DNA of 17,265 nucleotides from Cloacimonetes bacterium UBA5210 (GCA_002412625.1 DHVK01000045.1:1-17265); one strand, 5' to 3'; numbered from the stretch's first letter, positions 8,575 to 17,015 are shown. The notes: generated by a model from the sequence alone, not told the origin. Made by a program: numbers and translations.

Positions 8575-9290
8575 TTTTTGCCTCCATTCAGGACAATCTC
8601 TTCTCCGCAAAGATTCATTAACAATGGGGATAACAACATGTCTGTAAGAACCTTGATCTCTTCTTTGCTGACCAGTTTTCCGGTGGCAGTTCCTGCGATG
8701 TGTTTGGCAAAATAGCTTTGCCTGAACTTCAGATACTCTTCACTATAATCCTGTTCCAAAGCTGTCTCCACAGGTCCTGGTGCGATACTGTTGATAAGTA
8801 CATTAAATTCCGCGTTTTCCTGCGCTGCGCTTTTTGCCAAATTCGCTATAGCGGCTTTCGCCGCGGCGTAGGCGGAGCCCTTGGGCAAGCCGTTTATGCT
8901 GACATCAGAGCTGAACAGCACAACCCTGCCGTAAGCACGTTCCCGAAGAGCCGGCAGGATCAACCGCAGCAGATTGTACGCCGGATACACATTATGCTCA
9001 AATACTCTGCGGAATGTTTCCGGCTGTGTATCAGCCAAGGCCAGATGGTCTTCACTCCGCACTGCCGCGCAATGAATCACTCCGCTGATCTTGGGGATAT
9101 ATGCCTCCAACGCACCGGCAACGGCTTCATAATCCATTAGATCGACCGCAATTTTAGACGACCTCAGCTCTACCAGACGCTCTTGTCTGTTGTGATACAG
9201 CAATAGCAGAGATCTGCCTTCGGCTTCATACATCTTGGCCAGATAACTGCCAATTTGAGAGTTTGCGCCACTGATCAGGATCAAGCTCAT
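8571..9290 (-). CDS. Short-chain dehydrogenase/reductase family oxidoreductase
   Basis: A 239-residue classical SDR with a Rossmann fold, probably cytoplasmic and NAD(P)-dependent. Visible landmarks: the cofactor-binding glycine motif GANSQIG (8-14); 'HCAA' (73-76), standing for the usual NNAG; Asn100 in the position of the active-site Asn; Ser128, and Tyr141-x3-Lys145 in YAAAK, completing the catalytic tetrad; and PGPVET (171-176) after strand six. The C-terminus 'GEEIVLNGGKK' matches the family's usual ending. The start at 9290 overlaps the coaBC stop as ATGA. The substrate cannot be read from the sequence; fatty-acid or sugar-type reductases share this layout, and placement after coaBC is only weak evidence for a link to CoA or acyl metabolism. 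Confidence 0.92.
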   Translation of the reverse strand: MSLILISGANSQIGSYLAKMYEAEGRSLLLLYHNRQERLVELRSSKIAVDLMDYEAVAGALEAYIPKISGVIHCAAVRSEDHLALADTQPETFRRVFEHNVYPAYNLLRLILPALRERAYGRVVLFSSDVSINGLPKGSAYAAAKAAIANLAKSAAQENAEFNVLINSIAPGPVETALEQDYSEEYLKFRQSYFAKHIAGTATGKLVSKEEIKVLTDMLLSPLLMNLCGEEIVLNGGKK

Positions 9291-10453
9291 AGTGTTTTTA
9301 CGTGGTCAATGATCTTGTGAGCAAGATCAAATTTGTCGCCTTGGGCTGCTAATGGCATACCCGCTTTGTCGATCAAGCTTATGCTGTTGCTATCTTTTCC
9401 GGCATTCTCCAGATGGTTGGCCACGATCAAATCCAGGTTCTTACGCAACAGCTTGTCTTTGGCATTCTCTATCAGGTTTTCTGTCTCGGCGGCAAAACCG
9501 ATCAATCTCTGTCCATCCTGTTTGATTCTGCCAAGATCTGCCAGGATATCCGCGGTTCGTTCCAGTTTCAGCAGCAAATCTTCAGCTTTCTTGATCTTCT
9601 GAGGGCTGTAGCTCGCAGGTTTGTAATCCGACACCGCGGCGCATTTGAATATCCATCGAAAATTCCCGGCAATGGGGACAATGGCATCGTACATCTCCTC
9701 CACACTGAGAGCTTGAACCGCGTCGTGCAGGTAATACGGGATCTCTTGATTGACAGAGCCATAGACGAGTTTCACCATGGCTCCCCGCAAGCTAAGGGCT
9801 CGGGCCAGAGCTATGCCCATTTTCCCGGAACTGCGGTTGCTGATCATGCGCATGGGGTCGATGGCCTCGACACTTGCCCCGGCTGAAACTATAGCCGTGA
9901 CTCCCCCAAGATCGCGTCCATAAAGAAGGTAGGTTCGTATTGCGTATAAGATCTCTTCATTGGGTGGATATTTGCCCTTCCCGGTATAGGCGCAGGCCAA
10001 AAGTCCTGTCGCGGGCTCCAACACGTGATGCCCACGGCTTTTCAGTATCTCCATATTCTGCTTCGTTGCCACATGCTCATACATGTGCACATTCATAGCC
10101 GGGACCCACAACACCGGTTTGGTGTGGGCCAAAAGGATGGAACTCAGCAAGTTATTAGCCAAACCGCAAGCAGCTTTTGCGATGGTGTTTGCCGACGCGG
10201 GAGCTACTACAATCAGGTCTGCCCAATCTGCCAGGCTGATGTGAACAATAGGGTCAGCGTCATCCCACAATGAAGTGTGCACACTATTGTGAGTAATAGC
10301 AGAGAAGTTCACAGGGCTCACAAACTTGCGGGCGGAATCCGTTAGCACGGTTCTTACCTGATAGCCGGCTTTGTTGAGCCTGCTTGCCAAATCTATGGCT
10401 TTGTATGCCGCGATGCCGCCGGTAACGGCAAGCAGAATCTTTGCGTTTGACAT
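9287..10453 (-). CDS. coaBC: Bifunctional phosphopantothenoylcysteine decarboxylase / phosphopantothenate--cysteine ligase
   Basis: A 388-residue CoaBC catalysing two consecutive steps of coenzyme A synthesis: joining 4'-phosphopantothenate to cysteine (CoaB half) and decarboxylating the product to 4'-phosphopantetheine (CoaC half, FMN-dependent). CoaC half, about 1-180: GGIAAYK (12-18), catalytic His71 in HISLADWAD, PASANTIAK (85-93), PAMN (118-121) and Cys154 in LLACAYTGKGK. CoaB half, about 184-388: ISNRSSGKMG (204-213), AAVSDY (272-277), KIKK (286-289) and GFAAET (319-324). The flap around Cys154 differs from the usual LACGxxGxGRM. The start overlaps the stop of the upstream small protein by one base (TGATG). 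Confidence 0.96.
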   Translation of the reverse strand: MSNAKILLAVTGGIAAYKAIDLASRLNKAGYQVRTVLTDSARKFVSPVNFSAITHNSVHTSLWDDADPIVHISLADWADLIVVAPASANTIAKAACGLANNLLSSILLAHTKPVLWVPAMNVHMYEHVATKQNMEILKSRGHHVLEPATGLLACAYTGKGKYPPNEEILYAIRTYLLYGRDLGGVTAIVSAGASVEAIDPMRMISNRSSGKMGIALARALSLRGAMVKLVYGSVNQEIPYYLHDAVQALSVEEMYDAIVPIAGNFRWIFKCAAVSDYKPASYSPQKIKKAEDLLLKLERTADILADLGRIKQDGQRLIGFAAETENLIENAKDKLLRKNLDLIVANHLENAGKDSNSISLIDKAGMPLAAQGDKFDLAHKIIDHVKTL

Positions 10454-11103
10454 CAGAACTTTACCGAAAGCTTTATCTGTGGCACTTCATTACGGTAATC
10501 CAATGAAAAATTCGCCCGGGATTCTTGGGATTTGTATCTCAAAACGTCTATACCACTCACCAAGTGGTTCAATATGGTAACTCCCAGAGCCAGCTTGGCA
10601 AAGGATTCCAAATCCACAGCGTCATTGCGCATGCGGTTGTATTCACTTTTGTGGTTCAAGCCATCCCAATTCCAATACTTGTCATCACCATAAGCGTGTT
10701 CATTAATGTATTGCTGTTGTGCTTCCGGGCTATCGGGATACAGAAACAGGGCCTGAGCTCTAACAGTCGCGTTATAGCCCATCGCATCGAATCCACTGGA
10801 GTTGTATTTCCCTAGATTCTTCAAGAATTCATTATCATATGTCCCAGGGTTGATATGCGCGAACTTGAGGGCATAGGTATAGGATTCATCTCGCAAAAGC
10901 CCGGCTTCGCTCTTCAGGAAGAGTTGACTCCCGATTAGCGCTGCCTCAGCAGCCAGCATGGCATAGCCGTAATCCTTGCCCTCTTTGATCTGAGTGAATC
11001 CTGGGATTGCCAGGGAAAACAGGAAGTCTTTGCCTTTTGCCCACAAGCCGTTGAGCGAAAGCAGGCATAGCATCGTAAACAGTATTATCTTCTTTGATTT
11101 CAT
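10453..11103 (-). CDS. Small envelope protein, third member of a tandem paralogous trio
   Basis: 216 residues, no firm function; resembles DUF5683-type proteins. It has a signal peptide (about 1-22, MKSKKIILF...LWA), then a hydrophobic 'SLAIPGFTQIKEGKDYGYAMLAAEAALI' type segment (30-57), corresponding to the PGxGQ...K..AY...E pattern in the gene at 11744-12709. A WNWDGLNHKSEYNRMRNDA stretch (144-162) leads into a second hydrophobic helix (FAKLALGVTILNHLVSGIDVLR, 168-189). The protein ends in a beta-strand-like PQIKLSVKF with C-terminal Phe, as in outer-membrane proteins. It starts in a TGATG overlap with its paralogue, with TGAGG upstream as a ribosome site, and its own stop overlaps the coaBC start. 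The outer-membrane or periplasmic location is inferred. Confidence 0.85.
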   Translation of the reverse strand: MKSKKIILFTMLCLLSLNGLWAKGKDFLFSLAIPGFTQIKEGKDYGYAMLAAEAALIGSQLFLKSEAGLLRDESYTYALKFAHINPGTYDNEFLKNLGKYNSSGFDAMGYNATVRAQALFLYPDSPEAQQQYINEHAYGDDKYWNWDGLNHKSEYNRMRNDAVDLESFAKLALGVTILNHLVSGIDVLRYKSQESRANFSLDYRNEVPQIKLSVKF

Positions 11104-11744
11104 CAGAACCTCATCTCGCAGTTGAGCATCATACCATCAAAGCCTGAGGGTTGAGCATAGAGATTAACCTTCCGGCTCAGCAGAGCGGTATCCACCACAC
11201 TGATTGCCCGGTTCAGCAGCATCACTCCCAAAGCCAGATTGTGGTTGATCTTGGTCTTTTGGTGTTTTGTGCGCAAGTCTGTGTATTTCTGCCAGTGCAT
11301 TTCGGATTGCCAAGCCCATTCTTCATCGCCGCTAAAGCTTTCGGCGGCCATGAACTCCTCATATCCTTCCGGATTATAATATGTAATCAGATAGTAGTTG
11401 CGGGCGATCATTTCCAGATATAGATTGTAATCTTGGCTGCTGATATAGCTCTGAACTGCCTGATAGTGATTTTGCGGCATGTCCATGGGAACTCCCGCAT
11501 AGCGGAAAGCATAGCGTTTGTAATTGTCCTTCTGCAAGCTCATATCCTGCTGAGTCTTAAAGAAGGCATAGGTTGCCAAAATCTCCGATGCCAGCAAAAC
11601 CACTCCCCTGTTGGTGTTACCGAGCGCGATCTCCCCACTACCGGGCAGCAGCGCACTCATCCCCATATATGCCAGCCGGGATTGCGCAAACAGTGAACCG
11701 GATAGCAGCAACATAAGCAGGAGCAATAACAGGCACCGTTTCAT
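11103..11744 (-). CDS. Small envelope protein, second member of a tandem paralogous trio
   Basis: 213 residues with a very hydrophobic signal peptide (MKRCLLLLLLMLLLSGSLFAQ, cleavage near 20). The mature protein opens with RLAYMGMSALLPGSGEIALG (23-42), matching RLAMLMSMIVPGAGQ of the next gene upstream, then a hydrophobic helix (48-62). A Tyr/Asp/Glu-rich middle precedes EWAWQSEMHWQKYTDLR (142-158), which aligns with the WxW...Y..xR segment of the third paralogue. Residues about 168-186 (HNLALGVMLLNRAISVVDT) are the second hydrophobic helix; the common NHL(A/V) signature is degenerate here (NRAIS). It ends MLNCEMRF with terminal Phe. Both ends overlap neighbours by one base. Function unknown; the likely location is the outer membrane or periplasm. 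Confidence 0.85.
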   Translation of the reverse strand: MKRCLLLLLLMLLLSGSLFAQSRLAYMGMSALLPGSGEIALGNTNRGVVLLASEILATYAFFKTQQDMSLQKDNYKRYAFRYAGVPMDMPQNHYQAVQSYISSQDYNLYLEMIARNYYLITYYNPEGYEEFMAAESFSGDEEWAWQSEMHWQKYTDLRTKHQKTKINHNLALGVMLLNRAISVVDTALLSRKVNLYAQPSGFDGMMLNCEMRF

Positions 11745-12709
11745 CAGAACTTCCAGTTTAGAGAAAGACTTGGAGTAAGCTGATTATTTCTGAGACCGGT
11801 ATAATACTGCATTCTAACTCCGCTATCGGTAATAGCTCCCCGATTTGCCTTACGGGTTACACGTATGGCGTCCAGTCCAGCCGCAAGATGATTCACAGCC
11901 AATCCGAAAGTGAAGAGTCTGGCGGTGGAGTATTCACTTTTCGCCTCGTTGCGCAACTCCACATACTTTTTCCGCATGGGGCTGGAAGAGTGCGTTGAAT
12001 TGCTCACCATCTGGTTTGTATAAAAACCTCGATCGGGGTCATCATAGATCGGGTAGTTACCTGCCCAAACCCAGCTTGGATCAGGAGGTGAAGCGTCGTA
12101 GCCACCGGGGTACCAGTTTAGGCCGACAAAATGTCCCGCCTCATCAGTAGCAAAAGTGTAGTACCAATCCGCCCACCCGAACACATATTGAGCATATTTA
12201 CCAATATCTTCGTAAAAGTGTTGAGAATTGCGATCTTCCAACCTGAAATATGAGTCTTCGTAGATATCAACCGGATTGAGGTTCATCAGGATGCTTTCGA
12301 CCAGATGCTGCCGATTTCGTTCATAGCGATGAGTAGTGATTTCTTCGCCATTAGCCAAAGTGTACTGAATTTCATCCCCGGTAGCATAGTGCTCAAAGTC
12401 TTTAGTCTTCTCGTTCCCACGACTATTGAAATACAAGATACCAGCCACCATGCCGATTTCCAGAGCAGGAAACAGATATGCCGTAAACGCGCTTTTATCC
12501 GCGTAGAATTGCCCTGCCCCAGGCACAATCATAGACATCAGCATCGCCAGACGTGCGTCCTTTTTTTCGTAGTTTACCTGGATAAAATCTGCCTTCAGTT
12601 GTTCATCTTCCTTGGGCTGTTCTTGACCCCAAAGCCAATCTTCCGTGCCCTGGGCAAGCAAGGAGCCCATCACCACGCATAGAATGAAGCATAAAATAAT
12701 CTTGCGCAT
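11744..12709 (-). CDS. Envelope protein, first and longest member of a tandem paralogous trio (DUF5683-like)
   Basis: 321 residues; signal peptide 1-20 (MRKIILCFILCVVMGSLLAQ). Core features shared with the two following genes: RLAMLMSMIVPGAGQFYADK (53-72) running into a hydrophobic segment, then near the C-terminus an LRNEAKSEY (252-260) and a hydrophobic LFTFGLAVNHLAAGLDAIR (265-283), ending LTPSLSLNWKF. It carries an extra central domain (about 100-245) with 'DRNSQHFYEDIGKYAQYVFGW' in part and an Asp/Pro/Tyr/Trp-rich stretch, absent or much shorter in its paralogues. The start at 12709 has AAGGAAGG five bases upstream and lies 11 bases after the metallopeptidase stop, so the two are probably co-transcribed. 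No catalytic motif was recognised; the role is unknown. Confidence 0.87.
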   Translation of the reverse strand: MRKIILCFILCVVMGSLLAQGTEDWLWGQEQPKEDEQLKADFIQVNYEKKDARLAMLMSMIVPGAGQFYADKSAFTAYLFPALEIGMVAGILYFNSRGNEKTKDFEHYATGDEIQYTLANGEEITTHRYERNRQHLVESILMNLNPVDIYEDSYFRLEDRNSQHFYEDIGKYAQYVFGWADWYYTFATDEAGHFVGLNWYPGGYDASPPDPSWVWAGNYPIYDDPDRGFYTNQMVSNSTHSSSPMRKKYVELRNEAKSEYSTARLFTFGLAVNHLAAGLDAIRVTRKANRGAITDSGVRMQYYTGLRNNQLTPSLSLNWKF

Positions 12710-12720
12710 CCAAACCTTCC

Positions 12721-15700
12721 TTATTTCTCTACTGCAAATTTGAAGTTCTTGCTCTGTTTACCGCTACTTACGCGGACCAAATATACTCCGGAACTCAAAG
12801 AGCGGGATTCAAGTTCAAGATCAAAGTTCATTTCATTTTTTGTGTGAGTTTGTACCTTGATCCCGGTGATATCATAAATATCTACCACCGTGTTTGCCGG
12901 GGCGTTCATCACACGCAAGCGAAAGCTCCCCTTATTCACCGGGTTCGGAAACACAAAGGCGTCCAGTGCCACCGGCGTTGTCCCTGGTGTCTGATGCACA
13001 GTGCCCAAAACCATACCGCTCCCGGAGTTCAGGTAAGCGTTCCACAGCAGGGGATTTTCACTGGCATCCAGGGTGTGAATATAGCTTCTTTGCTCATCAG
13101 CACCGACAATTGTGTAATACCATACCAGCCTTTGATTGGCTTCGTCATAGCGCATGATATCGCTCCACGCAGGATTATTTGTCGCTTGGTGAGGGGGTAG
13201 CAAAAGCGAATACTGCGGACGGGGCTCTCCCTGATCGCTTATCGCCACATATCCTTGTGAAGCAACCGGCAAATACAGGATATATTCTCCCTCCAGCTTC
13301 AGGGCGCGGCTGTCAGCTTTGGGGTTGATGCTTACTTTATCCAGATAATGGGGGAATCCGTTTTCCAAAAAACCGTTGTAGGACAACAGATAAGCTCGGT
13401 TGCCAAGCCCAAAGAAGATCCTCAGAGCTTCTCCGGGAACTGCCAGCAATGCGGGTTGTGATGGCAGATACTCGCTGGAATTGCGGAATATCAGAGATAG
13501 CGCACCGGCTGCGCTCTTTGCCGTTGGATAGGTGTAGCGATAGATGTTTCCACTATTCGCGGTGAAGAATATCTCCACCACGGCGTTATCCTTGCAGATC
13601 ACCGGCTCATAATCTCCAAACACTTCAGGCAAGTCAAGCGATGAATCACTGACAAGCGTAAGGGCATCAAAGAATACCGCGGAGTTTGCGGTAAGCGCGA
13701 TCACTTTGGAATCAAAAGCACTTATGTTCTTGATCCCGCTTAAATCGGCAAACGCATCAATCTCGTGATTCTTCACTCGGTATAAAATGGACGGACTATA
13801 GGTGTACACTGCATTGTCAAATGCCATTGCCTTGCCCAGATTATCAGGGAAGCTGAGACAGGCAGTTGCCAGTTCGCCGCTGGTGAAATCCAGCACTCGC
13901 ATGATTGAGCCTTTGATCCCGATGATTTCACTGTAGCCATCATGGTTAAAATCTACACTGAGGCTTGGATAATCAAAATCCCACACATCAAGTGCCGCGG
14001 GTTCTACCATCTCCAGCCAGTCGTCAAACAAGTTGCTGATCAGGCGCAATCTTCCACTGCCAATATGTGGTATGGAAAAATCACTGAATGGAGTATTGAT
14101 AGGTTCTCCGGCATAGCGGCTGCCCGCGATATCGGAATAGAAAGTGTTTTCGAACAAGCCTGCTTTTAGCACGAAGCTCATCACCGGTGCCGGATCGCTG
14201 ATTTGATCCAGATAGTACAAACTTCCCAAGCCATTCTCATCCAGCATCGCAGGGCTTGTCAGAGCGCTCAGACGAGGACGCCAAGCATGATTGCTCCATT
14301 GCACAAACTTTCCGTCCTTATTAAAAAATGGCTTGCGGGCGTGAAAATACTCGTAGGGAGTACCGGTCCAATACCAAGAATAGTATTCTCCCAAATCCCG
14401 GATGCCGTCTGCTTCCAGCACCATTACTCCGGGTCTGCGGAAATTGGTGTTAACCGAGTTATTCTGAAAATTCGTCCACAAAGAGCCATCATCAAGAATT
14501 CTGCCTTCCTGGTACAGAACTTTATCGTTCACGCGCCAGACCATGATTCCCCCACCACGTACAGTGCCATTGGCATGCACGAAAGATGGTAATAGATAGT
14601 CGTATTCATAAGTGGGATTGTTGTTGGGGTCACCGTTGGCAGTGGGATGCAATACTACTCTGCCATTCAGAGCACCAAACACAGCCGTATCACCATCGTT
14701 GTCCGGATCAACGCTGCGGTTTTCGATCAGATAGTATTCATCGGGGTTGATCGGGAATTTCACAATAGTAGGTTTCAGATTATTACCCTGCATCAAGCTG
14801 CTGGCGGCAAGCTTTATTGCCGTAAAAGGTTCAAAATCGGTGATATCCTTCATCAGCCCCCGCGCCCGGAAGCTATCTTCAAAGAGCAGTGCTCTGCTAA
14901 AGGCACCAGGTAAAGCCGGCAAAATCCCTTCCACATACACCAAGTCCTCATTTTCCAGTTCGTCCACCAAGATACCCGCTCCACCACTGTCCATGATGTC
15001 AAAAGCTCCGACCATCGGTCGGAAGTTTTGCACATTATAAAGGTCCACCAAGCCTAGTGAATGACCAAACTCATGAAAGAGTACGGAGTTCAATGCACCA
15101 TAACCGGAATGAATCGTTACTCCATCCACTTCCTGAGTTCTAAAATCCTGAGAGATCGTGGCAGGCACATTGCTGGCGTGATAGATTTCCACGGTACCAT
15201 CATCAACGATGGCTTGCTTGCCCTCCCCCACTCTGATGAAGAAGGATGGAATATCCACCGGGCTGTCACCTAATACATCATGTTGCCAGTCAGATCCGGC
15301 GTGGATGATCATATAATGCGCATAATCCCCGAAATTGATTTGTGGATCATCCCTATCTGCAGTTTCAAAAGCTTCCTTGAAGTATTCTTCCATCTTACTC
15401 ACAAACTCGTAGGAACTCACGTTTGGCGGGTTGTAATAGGACATCGCTTGAGACAAGGTATAAGCTGGTTTATCCTTGGGCCATACATCATAATTCAGAT
15501 TATAGCTTCCGGCAGAAACCGCTTTGTAGTAATAGCGCATAGCCTCCAGATTGGCCTCAAAGTATTCTCTGTTATGCGGGGGAGCAGCTATGGAATAGAT
15601 GTAGTTGGGGTCCGGCTCGAGTTGAAACTTACCGTTTCCGGTGCTCAAGGGATCATTGTCTTCCTGAAAATCAACCAGGATCACCAGCAGTTTTTCATAA

Positions 15701-15897
15701 TCTCCCCCAGCCCGGGATTTCTGGTTCTCGTCCTCCGGCTTGCGTAGCATATAGGTATAGGGGTGTTTTTTGGCTTCAGTGTTCTCGGGGAGACGGCGAA
15801 GTGTGAGCTTTTGGGCAGAAAGCGGCGCAACCAAGCTGGCAAGGAGGAACAAGACCAAACCTTGCGCAAACAGCCCGATAAAGGTTGATATCTTCAT
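12721..15897 (-). CDS. Secreted M6-type zinc metallopeptidase with T9SS sorting domain
   Basis: A 1058-residue exported protease. Signal peptide about 1-28 (ending PLSAQ). The catalytic domain carries the zinc motif HEFGHSLGLVD (275-285: His275, Glu276, His279, Asp285) and a downstream FDIMDSGG Met-turn (299-306), as in immune-inhibitor-A/M6 family peptidases; EYYLIENRS (387-395) and GIMVWRVND (450-458) are also typical of that family. Residues about 640-960 are beta-rich and propeller-like, opening with an FG-GAP-like DFNHDGYSEIIGI (649-661). Residues 976-1058 are a T9SS type A-like sorting domain (FPNPVN, DIYDITG, SSGVYLVRV, terminal Lys). The start at 15897 has AAGGA upstream. It lies directly downstream of the porV-like gene, whose product would be expected to receive such cargo. 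The substrate is unknown. Confidence 0.94.
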   Translation of the reverse strand: MKISTFIGLFAQGLVLFLLASLVAPLSAQKLTLRRLPENTEAKKHPYTYMLRKPEDENQKSRAGGDYEKLLVILVDFQEDNDPLSTGNGKFQLEPDPNYIYSIAAPPHNREYFEANLEAMRYYYKAVSAGSYNLNYDVWPKDKPAYTLSQAMSYYNPPNVSSYEFVSKMEEYFKEAFETADRDDPQINFGDYAHYMIIHAGSDWQHDVLGDSPVDIPSFFIRVGEGKQAIVDDGTVEIYHASNVPATISQDFRTQEVDGVTIHSGYGALNSVLFHEFGHSLGLVDLYNVQNFRPMVGAFDIMDSGGAGILVDELENEDLVYVEGILPALPGAFSRALLFEDSFRARGLMKDITDFEPFTAIKLAASSLMQGNNLKPTIVKFPINPDEYYLIENRSVDPDNDGDTAVFGALNGRVVLHPTANGDPNNNPTYEYDYLLPSFVHANGTVRGGGIMVWRVNDKVLYQEGRILDDGSLWTNFQNNSVNTNFRRPGVMVLEADGIRDLGEYYSWYWTGTPYEYFHARKPFFNKDGKFVQWSNHAWRPRLSALTSPAMLDENGLGSLYYLDQISDPAPVMSFVLKAGLFENTFYSDIAGSRYAGEPINTPFSDFSIPHIGSGRLRLISNLFDDWLEMVEPAALDVWDFDYPSLSVDFNHDGYSEIIGIKGSIMRVLDFTSGELATACLSFPDNLGKAMAFDNAVYTYSPSILYRVKNHEIDAFADLSGIKNISAFDSKVIALTANSAVFFDALTLVSDSSLDLPEVFGDYEPVICKDNAVVEIFFTANSGNIYRYTYPTAKSAAGALSLIFRNSSEYLPSQPALLAVPGEALRIFFGLGNRAYLLSYNGFLENGFPHYLDKVSINPKADSRALKLEGEYILYLPVASQGYVAISDQGEPRPQYSLLLPPHQATNNPAWSDIMRYDEANQRLVWYYTIVGADEQRSYIHTLDASENPLLWNAYLNSGSGMVLGTVHQTPGTTPVALDAFVFPNPVNKGSFRLRVMNAPANTVVDIYDITGIKVQTHTKNEMNFDLELESRSLSSGVYLVRVSSGKQSKNFKFAVEK

Positions 15898-15940
15898 GTT
15901 TTCCTTATGCTTTAAAGAGCATCAGCTCTTATTGAGTTTA

Positions 15941-15970
15941 CAGAAGCAGACCCTGCAAGATCTGCTTCTG
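15941..15970 (-). other. Intergenic hairpin between the porV-like and metallopeptidase genes
   Basis: A perfect 10-bp stem, CAGAAGCAGA (15941-15950) with TCTGCTTCTG (15961-15970), and a 10-base loop, located 20 bases past the stop at 15990 and 44 bases before the next start. There is no T tract on the minus strand, so it probably does not stop transcription fully. It may protect or process the mRNA and set different expression levels for the two genes. The loop sequence nearly repeats that of the hairpin at 24-51. Confidence 0.5.
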
Positions 15971-15989
15971 CATAATCGGTAAAAGGGTT

Positions 15990-17015
15990 TTAGTATTCAA
16001 CACCCAGAGAGAAGACCTTGTTGAAATCTGTAAGCTCTCCGCCCGGGACCATTGCGAAATCTGCGCTGATTTTATAGCGACTATCGAAGGCATACTGAAT
16101 CCCCACGCCAACACTGGGACCAGTGATCTTTCCGGCTACATCGGCAAAGTAACCCCCACGCAGCGCGATCAGATCCAGATACACAAACTCTGCGCCGGCG
16201 CTGTAGATTACTTCATCCATGTGTTCCCAACCAGTAACAAAACGCTTGATCAAGGGGTCGCTGTTGGCAAGCATTTTGCTGGCTTCAACAGAAAGCGTGA
16301 GTTTGTTCAAGGGATCTTCCATCACGCGGTATGCCGCACCAATCCTTGCGGTCATCGGAGCGGGATCTGCCTGTTCCTGATCCACAAAGGTCACATCCGG
16401 TCCTACGTTTTGCAGCACCAGAGCCAAATCCAGACCGGGAATACTGACCGCATTGCGATACTTTGCGCCCAGATCAAAAGTAAAACTGAAGGCCTTACCT
16501 TCGGATTCGGTAAATCCCGTGCCAGGTGCCAGATAGCTGTAGATCAGCTTGAAGTTTGCTCCCAAACCCAGGGTTTGGGGTATGGCTTCATATGAATATC
16601 CGATTGCCCCGGCAATATCAAAGGGATGGAAGTTGCCTTGGCTTGTTCCATGAATATCTGTCTGCTCTTGAGTTCCGGCATCCAATAGCACGATATGCGC
16701 GTTTAGGTTGCCAATACCCTCAAAGTATTGATTCCAGCCCAGGTATTCGTAGAACATATCGTTCAATCCCGAGCCTTGCAGCCAGGGAATATGGTTCAGT
16801 GCTATCTGACCTTTGCGGTTGAACGCTGTAGCGCCTGGATTCCACCACATAGCAAATGCGTCGTCAGCAACGGCAGAATAGGCTCGGCCCATACCATTGG
16901 CACGGCCACCCGGTTCAAACGTGAGAAACAGTAACGAGCCTTGAGAGATGGCTGCCAGAGGTGCGGCAGCAAGCAATACAAGGCAAAGGCTAAGGGTTAT
17001 GTGTCTTATCGACAT
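15990..17015 (-). CDS. PorV/PorQ-family outer-membrane beta-barrel protein
   Basis: 341 residues. Signal peptide about 1-22 (MSIRHITLSLCLVLLAAAPLAA). The mature start holds the family signature GGRANGMGRAYSAVADDAF (36-54) and AMWWNPGA (55-62), followed by alternating beta strands through to a C-terminal barrel strand ending SLGVEY. In characterised T9SS systems PorV binds the C-terminal domain of exported cargo at the outer membrane and passes it to the sortase; related PorQ- and UPF0164-type proteins share the fold, so the exact subtype is uncertain. GGAGG lies five bases before the ATG. It is the first gene after the tRNA and is followed by a metallopeptidase with a T9SS tail, which supports a cargo-handling role (inference). 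Other T9SS components are not in the window. Confidence 0.88.
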   Translation of the reverse strand: MSIRHITLSLCLVLLAAAPLAAISQGSLLFLTFEPGGRANGMGRAYSAVADDAFAMWWNPGATAFNRKGQIALNHIPWLQGSGLNDMFYEYLGWNQYFEGIGNLNAHIVLLDAGTQEQTDIHGTSQGNFHPFDIAGAIGYSYEAIPQTLGLGANFKLIYSYLAPGTGFTESEGKAFSFTFDLGAKYRNAVSIPGLDLALVLQNVGPDVTFVDQEQADPAPMTARIGAAYRVMEDPLNKLTLSVEASKMLANSDPLIKRFVTGWEHMDEVIYSAGAEFVYLDLIALRGGYFADVAGKITGPSVGVGIQYAFDSRYKISADFAMVPGGELTDFNKVFSLGVEY

